A stretch of 64,000 nt of DNA, taken from positions 62,001 through 126,000 of the forward strand of contig SCVJ01000042.1 of NCBI GenBank assembly GCA_004322425.1, written 5' to 3'. Each line of letters begins with the position of its first letter. The first letter of the stretch is position 1. Source of the DNA: Chitinophagaceae bacterium. Lineage in GTDB: Bacteria > Bacteroidota > Bacteroidia > Chitinophagales > Chitinophagaceae. Shown here piece by piece: positions 10,038 through 18,241 of this stretch. Below the pieces are notes generated by a model. It did not search any database. It saw only the letters and a list, made by a program, of their open reading frames with translations, and was not told the origin of the DNA. The translations under genes and the position numbers were made by a program.

Positions 10038-10139
10038 AAAATATGGGATCGTTTGAAATATTTATGTTTAAAAATTAATTCAATTATTAATTTTGTGATT
10101 GGAAAATCATTGGCACAACTAAAATACAAAAAACCAATC

Positions 10140-10781
10140 ATGTTACGTGTTAAAGTATTGACATTTAATCCCGTTCAGGAAAACACTTACGTTTTATATA
10201 ACGAAGAAAGGCAGTGTTGCATTGTAGATCCCGGTTGTTATTTTGAAAATGAAAAAGAAGAGTTGACAAAGTTTATCATGGAAGAGGGGCTTCAGCCAAC
10301 GCTTTTACTCAATACGCATTGTCATCTTGATCATGTTTTTGGCAATAAATATGTTTCTGAAAAATGGGGATTGAGCCTACATTTTCATGAAAAAGAGAAA
10401 CCCGTTTTTGATTTTGCTCCGCAGTCGGGAGAAATGTGGCAAATGCCATTTGAGAATTACAACGGGCCAATAATTTATATAAAAGAAAACACAACAGTGA
10501 ATGTTGGAAAAGATGAGTTAGAAATTCTGTTTACACCTGGGCATTCGCCAGGAAGTATTAGTTTTTATCATAAAGAAGGAGGGTTTGTAATAGGGGGTGA
10601 TGTGCTTTTTTATGGCAGTGTTGGTAGAACTGACTTGCCTGGAAGTGATGCTCAAACTTTAGTACGAAGTATTCAAACCCAACTTTTTACTTTGCCAAAC
10701 GATACAATAGTTTATTCGGGGCACGGACCAACCACTACTATTGAATTTGAAAAAGCTAACAATCCTTTTGTAAAACTTTAG
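10140..10781 (+). CDS. MBL-fold metallo-hydrolase, glyoxalase II-like
   Basis: 213 residues from the ATG at 10140. The ORF track begins at a TTG (10053) that adds 29 unconserved residues, whereas 'MLRVKVLTFNPVQENTYVL' is the usual N-terminus of this family. The metal site is 'NTHCHLDHVFGN' (residues 58-69, HxHxDH), followed by 'TPGHSPGSISFY', 'IGGDVLFYGSVGRTDLPG' and 'YSGHGPTTTIEFEKANNPF'. This is the YcbL/GloB-like type without the full C-terminal glyoxalase II helical domain. It is likely a cytosolic thioester hydrolase with a binuclear metal site; the substrate is unknown. Its stop codon overlaps the stop of the convergent flippase gene by 3 nt. Confidence 0.9.
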   Translation: MLRVKVLTFNPVQENTYVLYNEERQCCIVDPGCYFENEKEELTKFIMEEGLQPTLLLNTHCHLDHVFGNKYVSEKWGLSLHFHEKEKPVFDFAPQSGEMWQMPFENYNGPIIYIKENTTVNVGKDELEILFTPGHSPGSISFYHKEGGFVIGGDVLFYGSVGRTDLPGSDAQTLVRSIQTQLFTLPNDTIVYSGHGPTTTIEFEKANNPFVKL

Positions 10782-12262
10782 AGAAATGTGAATCGCGATA
10801 TTATTTTTTTCAGAATTGGCACTTCCTGAAATTCTTTCTTTTCTACTTTTAACATTGTAAGTATAAAACAAGCGATTAAAAAAACTGCAGCAATCATGTT
10901 GATCCAAATGGAAAAATGTAACTGTAGAAATAATTGATGAACACCAAACAGTAAAACAGATAGCGCAATAAAAGAGAAAAGTTTTTTCCAAGCATACGGC
11001 ACAGGATAATATTTTTGACCTAGCCAATAACTTGTTATCATCATAAATCCATAACACAGTACGGTGGCAATTGCACTTGCAAAATATCCAATGCGTGGAA
11101 TAAAAATTACGTTAAACACAATAGTGATGGCTACGCCACCCATTGTAATCAATGCACCCAATTTGTTTTTGTCTTTAAGTTTATACCAAATAGAAAGGTT
11201 GTAATAAATACCTAAAAATATTTTTGCCAAGGCTAGAATCGGTACAATCATTATCCCTTGTGCATATTCTGGGTGTTTTGTAGTGAGCAGTAATTTCCAA
11301 ACATCAAGAAATAAAACGATGAATAAAAAGCAAAGACAACAAACAATGACAAAAAATTTCATCACTCTGGCGTACGTTTCAGGTGCTTGTTTGTTGGCTG
11401 ATTGTTGAAAGAAGAAAGGTTCAGCTCCCATCCTAAAAGCTTGAATGAAGAGAATAATCAATATCGCCAATTTATAATTGGCAGAATAAATTCCGTTGGC
11501 AGATTTTGCTTGCTCAATTGTTCCCTCAAAAAATCGAAGAATTAATTGCCGATCGATTGTTTCATTTATCATACCACCGAAACCAACAATAATTAAAGGA
11601 AGAGCATATACCACCATTTTATTTCTAAGTGGTTTGTCGAACTCCCATCTGATGAGTAATAATTCTTTTGAAAGAAATAAAAGAGTAAGGGCGCTGGCAA
11701 TAAGATTGGCAAGAAAAACATAACCGATGTTCACCGTTGTATTAAACCATATTGGATAAATCCAGAAAAAGAAAATTTGTAATCCGATAGTTAAAAAAAT
11801 ATTGGCAAGTTTAATGAAAGCATATTTACGCGGTTTGTTTTGCTGACGCAACACACAAAATGGTAAAGTTGCAAGTGTATCCGCAGCAACAATTAGCACC
11901 AACCAAGTAATCCATTCCGGATTGCTATCAATATGCATGAAAGCCGCCAAGGGATTTCGGTAGAACAATAATAAAGCGACAAAAATAATTGTAGTTCCCA
12001 AAAGTGAAACAAAACCGGTGGAATAGATAGTGTACGGTTTCTTTTCATCTTGTACAAATCGGAAATAAGCCGTTTCCATGCCATATGTAAATAGAATTCC
12101 TAATAAAGCTGCGTTAGCGTAGAAGAGTGATACATCGCCATATTCAGCACTTTTAAAAAGATAAACGTGTAGAAAGGTGAGTAAATAATTTAAAAATCTA
12201 CCGCCCACATTACTAAGGCCGTACCAAAGAGTTTGCCCTGCCAGTTTTTTAATACTACTCAA
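10778..12262 (-). CDS. Polysaccharide/oligosaccharide flippase (MOP superfamily)
   Basis: 494 residues, almost wholly hydrophobic, with 12-14 predicted membrane helices. The N-terminus 'MSSIKKLAGQTLWYGLSNVGGRFLNYLL' is typical of Wzx-like lipid-linked oligosaccharide flippases in Bacteroidota. The start codon is TTG: an in-frame TAA lies four codons upstream and the next Met is about 60 codons downstream, past the conserved N-terminus. The likely role is moving undecaprenyl-linked saccharide across the inner membrane. No glycosyltransferase cluster surrounds it, so the glycan is unknown. It converges with the MBL hydrolase gene and the two stops overlap. Confidence 0.85.
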   Translation of the reverse strand: MSSIKKLAGQTLWYGLSNVGGRFLNYLLTFLHVYLFKSAEYGDVSLFYANAALLGILFTYGMETAYFRFVQDEKKPYTIYSTGFVSLLGTTIIFVALLLFYRNPLAAFMHIDSNPEWITWLVLIVAADTLATLPFCVLRQQNKPRKYAFIKLANIFLTIGLQIFFFWIYPIWFNTTVNIGYVFLANLIASALTLLFLSKELLLIRWEFDKPLRNKMVVYALPLIIVGFGGMINETIDRQLILRFFEGTIEQAKSANGIYSANYKLAILIILFIQAFRMGAEPFFFQQSANKQAPETYARVMKFFVIVCCLCFLFIVLFLDVWKLLLTTKHPEYAQGIMIVPILALAKIFLGIYYNLSIWYKLKDKNKLGALITMGGVAITIVFNVIFIPRIGYFASAIATVLCYGFMMITSYWLGQKYYPVPYAWKKLFSFIALSVLLFGVHQLFLQLHFSIWINMIAAVFLIACFILTMLKVEKKEFQEVPILKKIISRFTFL

Positions 12263-12343
12263 GAGATAGTTTTATAGTAACAAAAATAACTTTCAGTGGT
12301 GAAACTTGCATCACAATTTTTAAATGGTATCGTAAAATGTAAT

Positions 12344-13426
12344 TTAATGTTTATCAATGTTATTAAATGATTTGTTTTCGGGATCGGAAAAGCGATATGA
12401 TTTCAACAACGTACTATCTGTCAGTGTTCGAAGAAAAGCTATTAAATCAACTGTTTGCGCTCTGTTGAATCGAATTCCATTTTGCAACAATGAATCCAAG
12501 GTTGTGCTTTTATTAATTTTATTGCCGTAATGTTCAACACAAGCTTTGATACTTTGATATCGTCCATCGTGCATAAATGGTGCTGATACTGCAATATTGC
12601 GAAGAGAAGGAACTTTAAATTTTAAAGAGTCTTCGCTTTTACCGGTAATTTTCATTCTTCCAAAGTCGTTAAGAAATGTATCCAATGAAAGTCCGATATT
12701 TCGATACGACAAATCTGTAAACAAAGGTTCGGGGTGGCAGGAAGCGCAATTGGTTTTATACAAAAGGTAACCTCGTTCTTCATAAGGAGTGAATGTTGCT
12801 ATTCCTTTTTTCATTCGATCATATTTAGAATCGGCTGAAACGATCGATCCTGTAAATTGGGCAAGAGCTTTTAAAATTCTTTGTCCTGTAATTTTTTCAT
12901 CACCAAAAGAAGATTTAAACATTTTGCGATAATCTTTCTCTTTTTTTAATTTTTGAATGATCGTATTCATAGTTTCCGCCATTTCGTTTGGCGAAGTCAA
13001 TGGTGCCAACGGTTGCACTTCAAGGTGATTTATTCCACCGTCGTGATGAAATTCTTTTTGCCAAGCAAGATTAAAAAGTGCAATGGCATTTCTTTGGGTT
13101 GAACTATTATTAAATCCGTGACTGAAGCTGTGATCGTAAGTAGAAAAGGCGGCAAACTGTTGATGGCAGCTGCCACATGAAAAATTGCCGTCTTTGGAAA
13201 GTCTTCCATCGTAAAACAGTTTTCTTCCTAAATCAAATCCCTCTTGAGTGAGTTTGTTTTGTTCAAATTTATAATGTGGCATTGGAAACCCATCGGGAAT
13301 TTCTTGCTGTAATGGAGTATTTCCTTTACCATTATTTGAAGTAGCAGATGAAAATGATTGTACTATTTGTGAAAACAAAAAAACAAATAATAGCATCGCA
13401 ACTATTGTTATTCTAATAGTTTTCAT
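12344..13426 (-). CDS. Di-heme cytochrome c peroxidase/MauG family, MbnH-like
   Basis: 360 residues with an N-terminal signal/anchor ('VAMLLFVFLFSQIVQSF'). Two c-type heme motifs are present: 'CGSCH' (84-88) and 'CASCH' (227-231), the layout of the bacterial cytochrome c peroxidase/MauG superfamily. The sequence ends with the usual 'LIAFLRTLTD' block. It is periplasmic. Its start lies only 6 bp after the stop of an MbnP-like gene. In that known pairing, the di-heme partner MbnH oxidises a conserved Trp of MbnP to kynurenine. The pairing makes MbnH-like modification more likely than simple H2O2 detoxification, but sequence alone does not separate the two. Confidence 0.85.
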   Translation of the reverse strand: MKTIRITIVAMLLFVFLFSQIVQSFSSATSNNGKGNTPLQQEIPDGFPMPHYKFEQNKLTQEGFDLGRKLFYDGRLSKDGNFSCGSCHQQFAAFSTYDHSFSHGFNNSSTQRNAIALFNLAWQKEFHHDGGINHLEVQPLAPLTSPNEMAETMNTIIQKLKKEKDYRKMFKSSFGDEKITGQRILKALAQFTGSIVSADSKYDRMKKGIATFTPYEERGYLLYKTNCASCHPEPLFTDLSYRNIGLSLDTFLNDFGRMKITGKSEDSLKFKVPSLRNIAVSAPFMHDGRYQSIKACVEHYGNKINKSTTLDSLLQNGIRFNRAQTVDLIAFLRTLTDSTLLKSYRFSDPENKSFNNIDKH

Positions 13427-13432
13427 TTCTTA

Positions 13433-14191
13433 TTAATTGGTACCAACAGATTTTATTCGAAACATGTCTTTGTAATTTTCTGCAAACTGAACTGCCAATT
13501 TTCCGGGAATTGTACAAGCAGGATATTGACTAATGGGAAGTTCATATTTGTTGCTAAACCATGTTGCAATATCGGCTTCAAGAGTGATTAAAGCTTTTTT
13601 AGTTTCATCTAGTTTAACAACTTGAGGCAACGAAAATTGAATTGTTTTTAATGTATTATCCTCTTTTTTAAAACCACCAATATGATATTCAATTTTATTA
13701 TGAACGGATTTAGAATACGAAGAACTTCCTTCAAGTTTAGCCATAATATATCCGGAATTCCAAGTCCAAAACATTCCATTAATTGGATCCAGTGCATCTG
13801 CTTGCGCTCCGGACATATTTTTTATACTATCAACGCCTAATAAAAAACGAAGAGTTGTATAATCGCCTGATGGAATTTCTAGCGATATTGTTTTTGATGC
13901 GACAACTTCTTCATCAATTAAAAAGTAGGAATCTTGTAAAAAATGTTTTTTGCCTGTATTTGAATTTGATAGTTCAATGTTGCTGATATAATATTTAAAT
14001 TTTGAAACCGTAAAGTCCTCGCCGATGGAGTTTTTATAGGCACTGTCGAATGAAAGATATTTATCCTTTACCAAATGTTGAAACTGCAAAACAAGTGTTC
14101 CTTTTTCCGTTGGTTTTACTTTCGAGTTAGAAAATGAAAAAAGTAATAATGTCAAAAGTGAGAACAACAATAGCGGTAATCTTAATTTCAT
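13433..14191 (-). CDS. MbnP-like periplasmic protein
   Basis: 252 residues from the ATG at 14191. This start is preferred over the track start at 14215 because it leaves a signal peptide ('LPLLLFSLLTLLLFSFSNS') and does not overlap arfB. Recognisable family blocks are 'VLQFQHLV', 'FKYYISNIEL', 'DYTTLRFLLGVDS' and, most characteristically, 'MFWTWNSGYIMAKLEG' (about 140-155), which includes the tryptophan-rich segment of MbnP proteins. Characterised MbnP binds copper and carries a kynurenine made by MbnH. The downstream di-heme gene fits that pair. No TonB-dependent receptor or methanobactin genes are present, so a copper-related role is inferred only from family membership. Confidence 0.8.
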   Translation of the reverse strand: MKLRLPLLLFSLLTLLLFSFSNSKVKPTEKGTLVLQFQHLVKDKYLSFDSAYKNSIGEDFTVSKFKYYISNIELSNSNTGKKHFLQDSYFLIDEEVVASKTISLEIPSGDYTTLRFLLGVDSIKNMSGAQADALDPINGMFWTWNSGYIMAKLEGSSSYSKSVHNKIEYHIGGFKKEDNTLKTIQFSLPQVVKLDETKKALITLEADIATWFSNKYELPISQYPACTIPGKLAVQFAENYKDMFRIKSVGTN

Positions 14192-14204
14192 TTTGCTAAA
14201 ATAT

Positions 14205-14609
14205 TTAATCCGCATCGTGTCTGATTTTTTTTCTACTCATTTTTGTTTCCGCTTTCTTCTTTTTACTTTCAACTCGTTTTTCCTTTGTTGCTTTACTGAC
14301 TTTTGTAGCAATGCGTGCTTTCTTTTTTAGCAGTGCATTGGTAATCAATTTGGCCATCTTTTGCAATACTTCGTCTTTGTTGGAATATTGTGTTCGATGC
14401 GTTTGTGATTTTACAAATAATTGTCCTTTTGCATTTATTCGATTGGAAAGTTTAGAGAGTAAAATTAATTTTTGATCTTCTCTAAAAAATGTAGAAGACG
14501 AGATATCGAAAAACCCGGTAACGGCAGTTTCTACTTTATTTACATTTTGTCCGCCTTTGCCACCACTACGGCTGGTTTTGAAAAATATTTCAGAACTATA
14601 CGTTCCCAT
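14205..14609 (-). CDS. arfB: Alternative ribosome-rescue factor / peptidyl-tRNA hydrolase ArfB
   Basis: 134 residues, the ArfB (YaeJ) size. The catalytic GGQ is at residues 19-21 in 'SRSGGKGGQNVNKVETAV', matching the release-factor domain 3 consensus. It ends in a lysine/arginine-rich tail ('KKKARIATKVSKATKEKR..SRKKIRHDAD'), which in ArfB occupies the empty mRNA channel of stalled ribosomes. Domains 1, 2 and 4 of class I release factors are absent, so it is not prfA or prfB. It acts on non-stop ribosomes in the cytosol. The mbnP-like gene starts 13 bp downstream on the same strand; co-transcription is possible but the functions look unrelated. Confidence 0.93.
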   Translation of the reverse strand: MGTYSSEIFFKTSRSGGKGGQNVNKVETAVTGFFDISSSTFFREDQKLILLSKLSNRINAKGQLFVKSQTHRTQYSNKDEVLQKMAKLITNALLKKKARIATKVSKATKEKRVESKKKKAETKMSRKKIRHDAD

Positions 14610-14681
14610 TTGTTGTGCTATTTTAATCTACGACACTATCAAAATTAATAATGAATACTGAGAAACTATTATCTTGCCGTA

Positions 14682-15134
14682 ATGAAAGCGGTAATTCAAA
14701 GAGTATCGAATGCGAGTGTAACTATCGAGGATAAAATAGTTGGAAAAATTGACACTGGGCTTTTGATCCTGATAGGTATTGAAGATGCAGATACAAAGGA
14801 TGATATTGATTGGCTATGCGGAAAAATTGTAAACCTTCGGATATTTAATGATGCCAATGGCGTGATGAATGTATCGGTTAAAGAAAGTAAAGGTGAATTG
14901 TTAGTCGTTAGCCAGTTTACATTGCACGCATCTACAAAGAAAGGGAATCGTCCTTCCTATAGTAAAGCAAGCACGGCAGCAATTGCCATTCCTATTTATC
15001 AACAATTTTTAGATCAACTGTCAAATGAAATGGGAGAAAATGTGAAGGCAGGAAAATTTGGTGCTGATATGAAAGTTGAATTGATTAATGATGGTCCGGT
15101 TACCATAATCATCGACACTAAAAATAAAGAGTAA
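14682..15134 (+). CDS. dtd: D-aminoacyl-tRNA deacylase
   Basis: 150 residues, standard DTD length, beginning with the conserved 'MKAVIQRVSNASVTI'. The two active-site motifs are present: 'VSQFTLHA' (SQxTL) and 'NDGPVTIIIDT' (the usual NxGPVT block with Asp in the second position). DTD hydrolyses D-aminoacyl-tRNAs and mischarged Gly-tRNAAla, keeping D-amino acids out of proteins. A TATCTTGC element ends 4 nt before the ATG, so the mRNA may be nearly leaderless. It is divergent from arfB and convergent with the TlpA-like gene. Confidence 0.96.
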   Translation: MKAVIQRVSNASVTIEDKIVGKIDTGLLILIGIEDADTKDDIDWLCGKIVNLRIFNDANGVMNVSVKESKGELLVVSQFTLHASTKKGNRPSYSKASTAAIAIPIYQQFLDQLSNEMGENVKAGKFGADMKVELINDGPVTIIIDTKNKE

Positions 15135-15165
15135 TTTTTAAAAACAAAAGGGATTGCGAAAGACA

Positions 15166-16065
15166 TTAATTTTCATACTCTTTATTGTATTTCTTAAGTT
15201 TTTTAAGCGTTTCGTTAACATAAACCATTCGTTCATCTTTGTTAAAGCCGTCATGCCTTTCTTTAATAAAACCATCTTTCCCAATTATTAATTCTATGGG
15301 GTATCCCTCAATCTTAATGAGATTTTTTATTGTATTAAATTTATCATATAGAATAGGGATTTTTATTTCGGGATGCCTATTTACAAATTTTATTACTTCA
15401 TCTATGCTGTCTATTCTTCCGTTAATTACAGTTATTATTTTTAACGTAGTATCGTAAGAGGCTTTTTCAGAAAGTGCCCGTAAAGGCTGTAGCTTAAGTA
15501 CACATTGATAGCAGCTTAAAAACCAATTATCAAGAAGAACTGTTTTATTAGTAAGGTTGTTCAATTGATAGGGGGTGCCATCTAAATTTGAAAATTCAAG
15601 TTTGTTATAAACATTAAAATTGCCATCTATTTTTTGCCTGTTTAGAGTTAGGTTGAAGTAATGATGAGGTGTAAAATAAAAAGAAATGAAAAGAAATGTA
15701 AAAGTTGTTATAGTTAAAAGCGAATAAAATAGCCATGATTTTTTATTTTTTGCTTCTTTACTCCTAGTAAACTGACCTATAAGAAAAGCAAGAGCTGCCA
15801 GTATAAATGTTATTGGGCTATAGGTTGGAAAGAGTTTAGGGTTTACAATTACACCAACTATATTCAAGAGCAATAGTGGAAGTAAAAATAGAAAAATATT
15901 TACTCCAATATTTTTCCGATTAATCATTAAACTACTAAGAAGATATAAAATAGTTGTAGTGCTGTAAGTAATTAGCATAAACTGCAATGAAAGTGTAAAG
16001 TTTACTGCTATAGCCACGGCACAGGAAAAAACAGTAATCAAAGAGATTTTTATTAGGCGACTCAT
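15166..16065 (-). CDS. Membrane-anchored TlpA-like thioredoxin-fold protein
   Basis: 299 residues. The first about 140 residues form four or five hydrophobic segments ('LPLLLLNIVGVIV', 'FILAALAFLIGQF', 'LLTITTFTFLFISFYF'). A soluble thioredoxin-like domain follows, with the redox motif 'CYQC' at 185-188 in 'LLDNWFLSCYQCVLKLQPL' and a cis-Pro region in 'KIEGYPIELIIGKDG'. The layout resembles Bacteroidota TlpA/ResA-like proteins, except that they usually have one N-terminal anchor. It probably carries out thiol-disulfide exchange on the periplasmic face. The partner is unknown and no cytochrome c maturation genes are nearby. Confidence 0.75.
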   Translation of the reverse strand: MSRLIKISLITVFSCAVAIAVNFTLSLQFMLITYSTTTILYLLSSLMINRKNIGVNIFLFLLPLLLLNIVGVIVNPKLFPTYSPITFILAALAFLIGQFTRSKEAKNKKSWLFYSLLTITTFTFLFISFYFTPHHYFNLTLNRQKIDGNFNVYNKLEFSNLDGTPYQLNNLTNKTVLLDNWFLSCYQCVLKLQPLRALSEKASYDTTLKIITVINGRIDSIDEVIKFVNRHPEIKIPILYDKFNTIKNLIKIEGYPIELIIGKDGFIKERHDGFNKDERMVYVNETLKKLKKYNKEYEN

Positions 16066-16209
16066 TTACAAATTGAATTAAGTGTTGCTCCACACCCTTT
16101 TACAGTTGACTTACATATCCATTCGGCTTTTACGTCATCTATTAAAGTTACACAAGGGAAGTGGAGCCTCCAATATTATTTTCCTAAAACTTATAATCTG
16201 CTCGGGCAT

Positions 16210-16217
16210 TATCTTTG
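16210..16217 (+). promoter_or_regulatory. Bacteroidota -7 element upstream of glyS
   Basis: TATCTTTG is an exact TAnnTTTG match ending 7 nt before the glyS ATG. Transcription would start almost at the start codon. No TTG at the expected -33 distance. A motif this short occurs by chance in AT-rich DNA, so position is the main support. Confidence 0.5.
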
Positions 16218-16224
16218 CCAAATT

Positions 16225-17694
16225 ATGGCAACAGACAGTAATCAATTTCAGAAAATTATTTCTCATTGTAAAGAATATGGGTTTATTTTTCCCGGCAGTG
16301 AAATTTATGACGGGCAACAAGCCGTATACGATTACGGCCAATGGGGCAGCGAGTTAAAAAAGAATATCAAAGATTATTGGTGGGATAGCATGACGCGTAT
16401 GCACGAAAATATAGTTGGCATTGATGCAGCTATTTTTATGCATCCCACTACGTGGAAAGCGTCGGGGCATATTGATAATTTCAACGATCCGATGATTGAT
16501 AATAAAGACAGCAAAAAAAGATATCGTGTAGATCATTTGATTGAAACATTTGCAGAAGAGCTAACTTCATCTGGTAATGAAATTTTAGCCAATGAAATAC
16601 TTTCTTCGATGGAAAGCTTATTGGCTAAAGATGATTTTTTGGGATTGAAAAAATTAATTGAGGATAAAAAAATTAAATGCAACATTAGCGGAACCTGTAA
16701 TTGGACTGATGTTCGGCAGTTTAATTTAATGTTCTCCACTGAATTTGGTTCTACTGCTTCAGAAAACGGGGAAGATAATATAGTGTATTTGCGTCCCGAA
16801 ACTGCTCAAGGAATATTTGTTAATTTTTTGAATGTGCAAAAAACAGGAAGGATGAAAATACCGTTTGGTATTGCACAAATAGGAAAAGCATTTCGCAATG
16901 AAATTGTGGCAAGGCAATTCATTTTTCGTATGCGCGAATTTGAACAAATGGAAATGCAATTTTTTATTCGTCCCGGCACACAAAAACAGTGGTATGAATT
17001 TTGGAAAGCTGAACGATTAAAATGGCATTTGAGTTTGGGAACTTCCACCGATAATTATCGTTTTCATGATCATATTAAATTAGCGCATTATGCGGATGCG
17101 GCTTGTGATATTGAATATAATTTTCCAATAGGGTTTAAAGAAGTGGAAGGCATTCATTCCAGAACAGATTTTGATTTGAAACAACATCAGGAATTCAGCA
17201 AAAAGAAAATGCAGTATTTCGATAATGATATTGATGAAGCAACAGGAAAACCATTTGGAAATTATATTCCTTATGTAATTGAAACATCCATTGGACTGGA
17301 TAGAATGTTTCTATTAGTGATGAGTCAGGCTTATACAGAAGAAGATTTGAGTACGGCTGAAAAGCAAGACAGTCGCGTGGTTTTAAAGTTTCCAGCAAAG
17401 CTTGCTCCATTGAAATTGGCCGTATTGCCACTCGTTAAAAAAGATGGATTACCGGAAATAGCAAGAAAAATTATGGACGATTGTAAATCTTCCTTTCGTT
17501 GTTTTTATGAAGAAAAAGATACCATTGGCAAACGCTATCGTCGAATGGATGCTATTGGTACTCCATTCTGTGTTACGGTTGATTATCAAACCAAAGAAGA
17601 TAATACGGTTACAATTCGTTATCGCGATTCAATGAAACAAGAAAGGATTTCCATTGAGAGTTTAAAAGATATTGTACTTTTAGCTATTCGATAA
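16225..17694 (+). CDS. glyS: Glycyl-tRNA synthetase (single-chain type)
   Basis: 489 residues, the alpha2-type (eukaryote-like) class II enzyme rather than the split GlyQ/GlyS form. Opening blocks 'GFIFPGSEIYDGQQAVYDYGQWGSELK' and 'HPTTWKASGHIDNFNDPMID' are diagnostic. Class II motif 2 is near 'IGKAFRNEIVARQFIFRMREFEQMEMQFF', and motif 3 is 'IETSIGLDRMFLLVM'. The C-terminal anticodon-binding domain runs from 'LAPLKLAVLPLVKKDGL'. It charges tRNA-Gly in the cytosol. A small outer-membrane protein gene follows after 10 bp and may share its transcript. Confidence 0.97.
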   Translation: MATDSNQFQKIISHCKEYGFIFPGSEIYDGQQAVYDYGQWGSELKKNIKDYWWDSMTRMHENIVGIDAAIFMHPTTWKASGHIDNFNDPMIDNKDSKKRYRVDHLIETFAEELTSSGNEILANEILSSMESLLAKDDFLGLKKLIEDKKIKCNISGTCNWTDVRQFNLMFSTEFGSTASENGEDNIVYLRPETAQGIFVNFLNVQKTGRMKIPFGIAQIGKAFRNEIVARQFIFRMREFEQMEMQFFIRPGTQKQWYEFWKAERLKWHLSLGTSTDNYRFHDHIKLAHYADAACDIEYNFPIGFKEVEGIHSRTDFDLKQHQEFSKKKMQYFDNDIDEATGKPFGNYIPYVIETSIGLDRMFLLVMSQAYTEEDLSTAEKQDSRVVLKFPAKLAPLKLAVLPLVKKDGLPEIARKIMDDCKSSFRCFYEEKDTIGKRYRRMDAIGTPFCVTVDYQTKEDNTVTIRYRDSMKQERISIESLKDIVLLAIR

Positions 17695-17704
17695 AATTAT
17701 TTGT

Positions 17705-18241
17705 ATGAAAAAAATAATATTTTCATTGTTGTTGCTAGTTAGTTCAATGACAACATTTGCTCAAGAAAAAGAAAATAGCAATTCAGGTTCTTCAAAGGGA
17801 ACTTCATTCTTTGCAGAATTAGGTGGCCCCGGCATTTTATTTTCTGCCAACTTGGATAAAAGATTTTCAAATTCTCAATTCGGATGGGGTGGAAGAGCTG
17901 GACTGGGCTTTGTTTCCGGTTATATTGTTACGGATAATTTTGGGGATTATAATCAAGCTTCTGTCGTAACTCTTCCGATTCAAATCAATTACATATTTGG
18001 TAAAACGGGTTCATCGCATACATTCGAAGTAGGTGGCGGATTTACAGTTGCAGGAAAAAAAATAGAGATTATGGATTTTTATGATGAGAAAGGAGGAACG
18101 AATTTTTTTGGTACCGCTTCATTTATGTATAGGCGCCAACCTGCGGATGGTGGTTTTATCTGGCGCGTTGGGTTTACGCCATTGATTGCTAAAGGATATA
18201 TCCAAGCATTTGTGGGAGTAAGTGTGGGTTATAGTTTTTAA
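17705..18241 (+). CDS. Small outer-membrane beta-barrel protein
   Basis: 178 residues with a signal peptide ('MKKIIFSLLLLVSSMTTFAQ'). The mature part alternates hydrophobic and polar residues in short strands ('GGPGILFSANLDKRF', 'WGGRAGLGFVSGYIV', 'GFIWRVGFTPL') and ends in 'VGVSVGYSF'. The terminal Phe is the usual signal for barrel insertion by BamA. An eight-stranded OmpW/OmpX-like barrel is plausible. Function is unknown. It lies 10 bp after glyS, and its 3' end overlaps the convergent DUF1569 gene by 4 nt. Confidence 0.75.
   Translation: MKKIIFSLLLLVSSMTTFAQEKENSNSGSSKGTSFFAELGGPGILFSANLDKRFSNSQFGWGGRAGLGFVSGYIVTDNFGDYNQASVVTLPIQINYIFGKTGSSHTFEVGGGFTVAGKKIEIMDFYDEKGGTNFFGTASFMYRRQPADGGFIWRVGFTPLIAKGYIQAFVGVSVGYSF

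Noticed and set aside
16082-16357. 91-codon plus-strand ORF upstream of glyS
   Set aside because: It overlaps the conserved N-terminus of glyS in another frame and shows no recognisable protein features.
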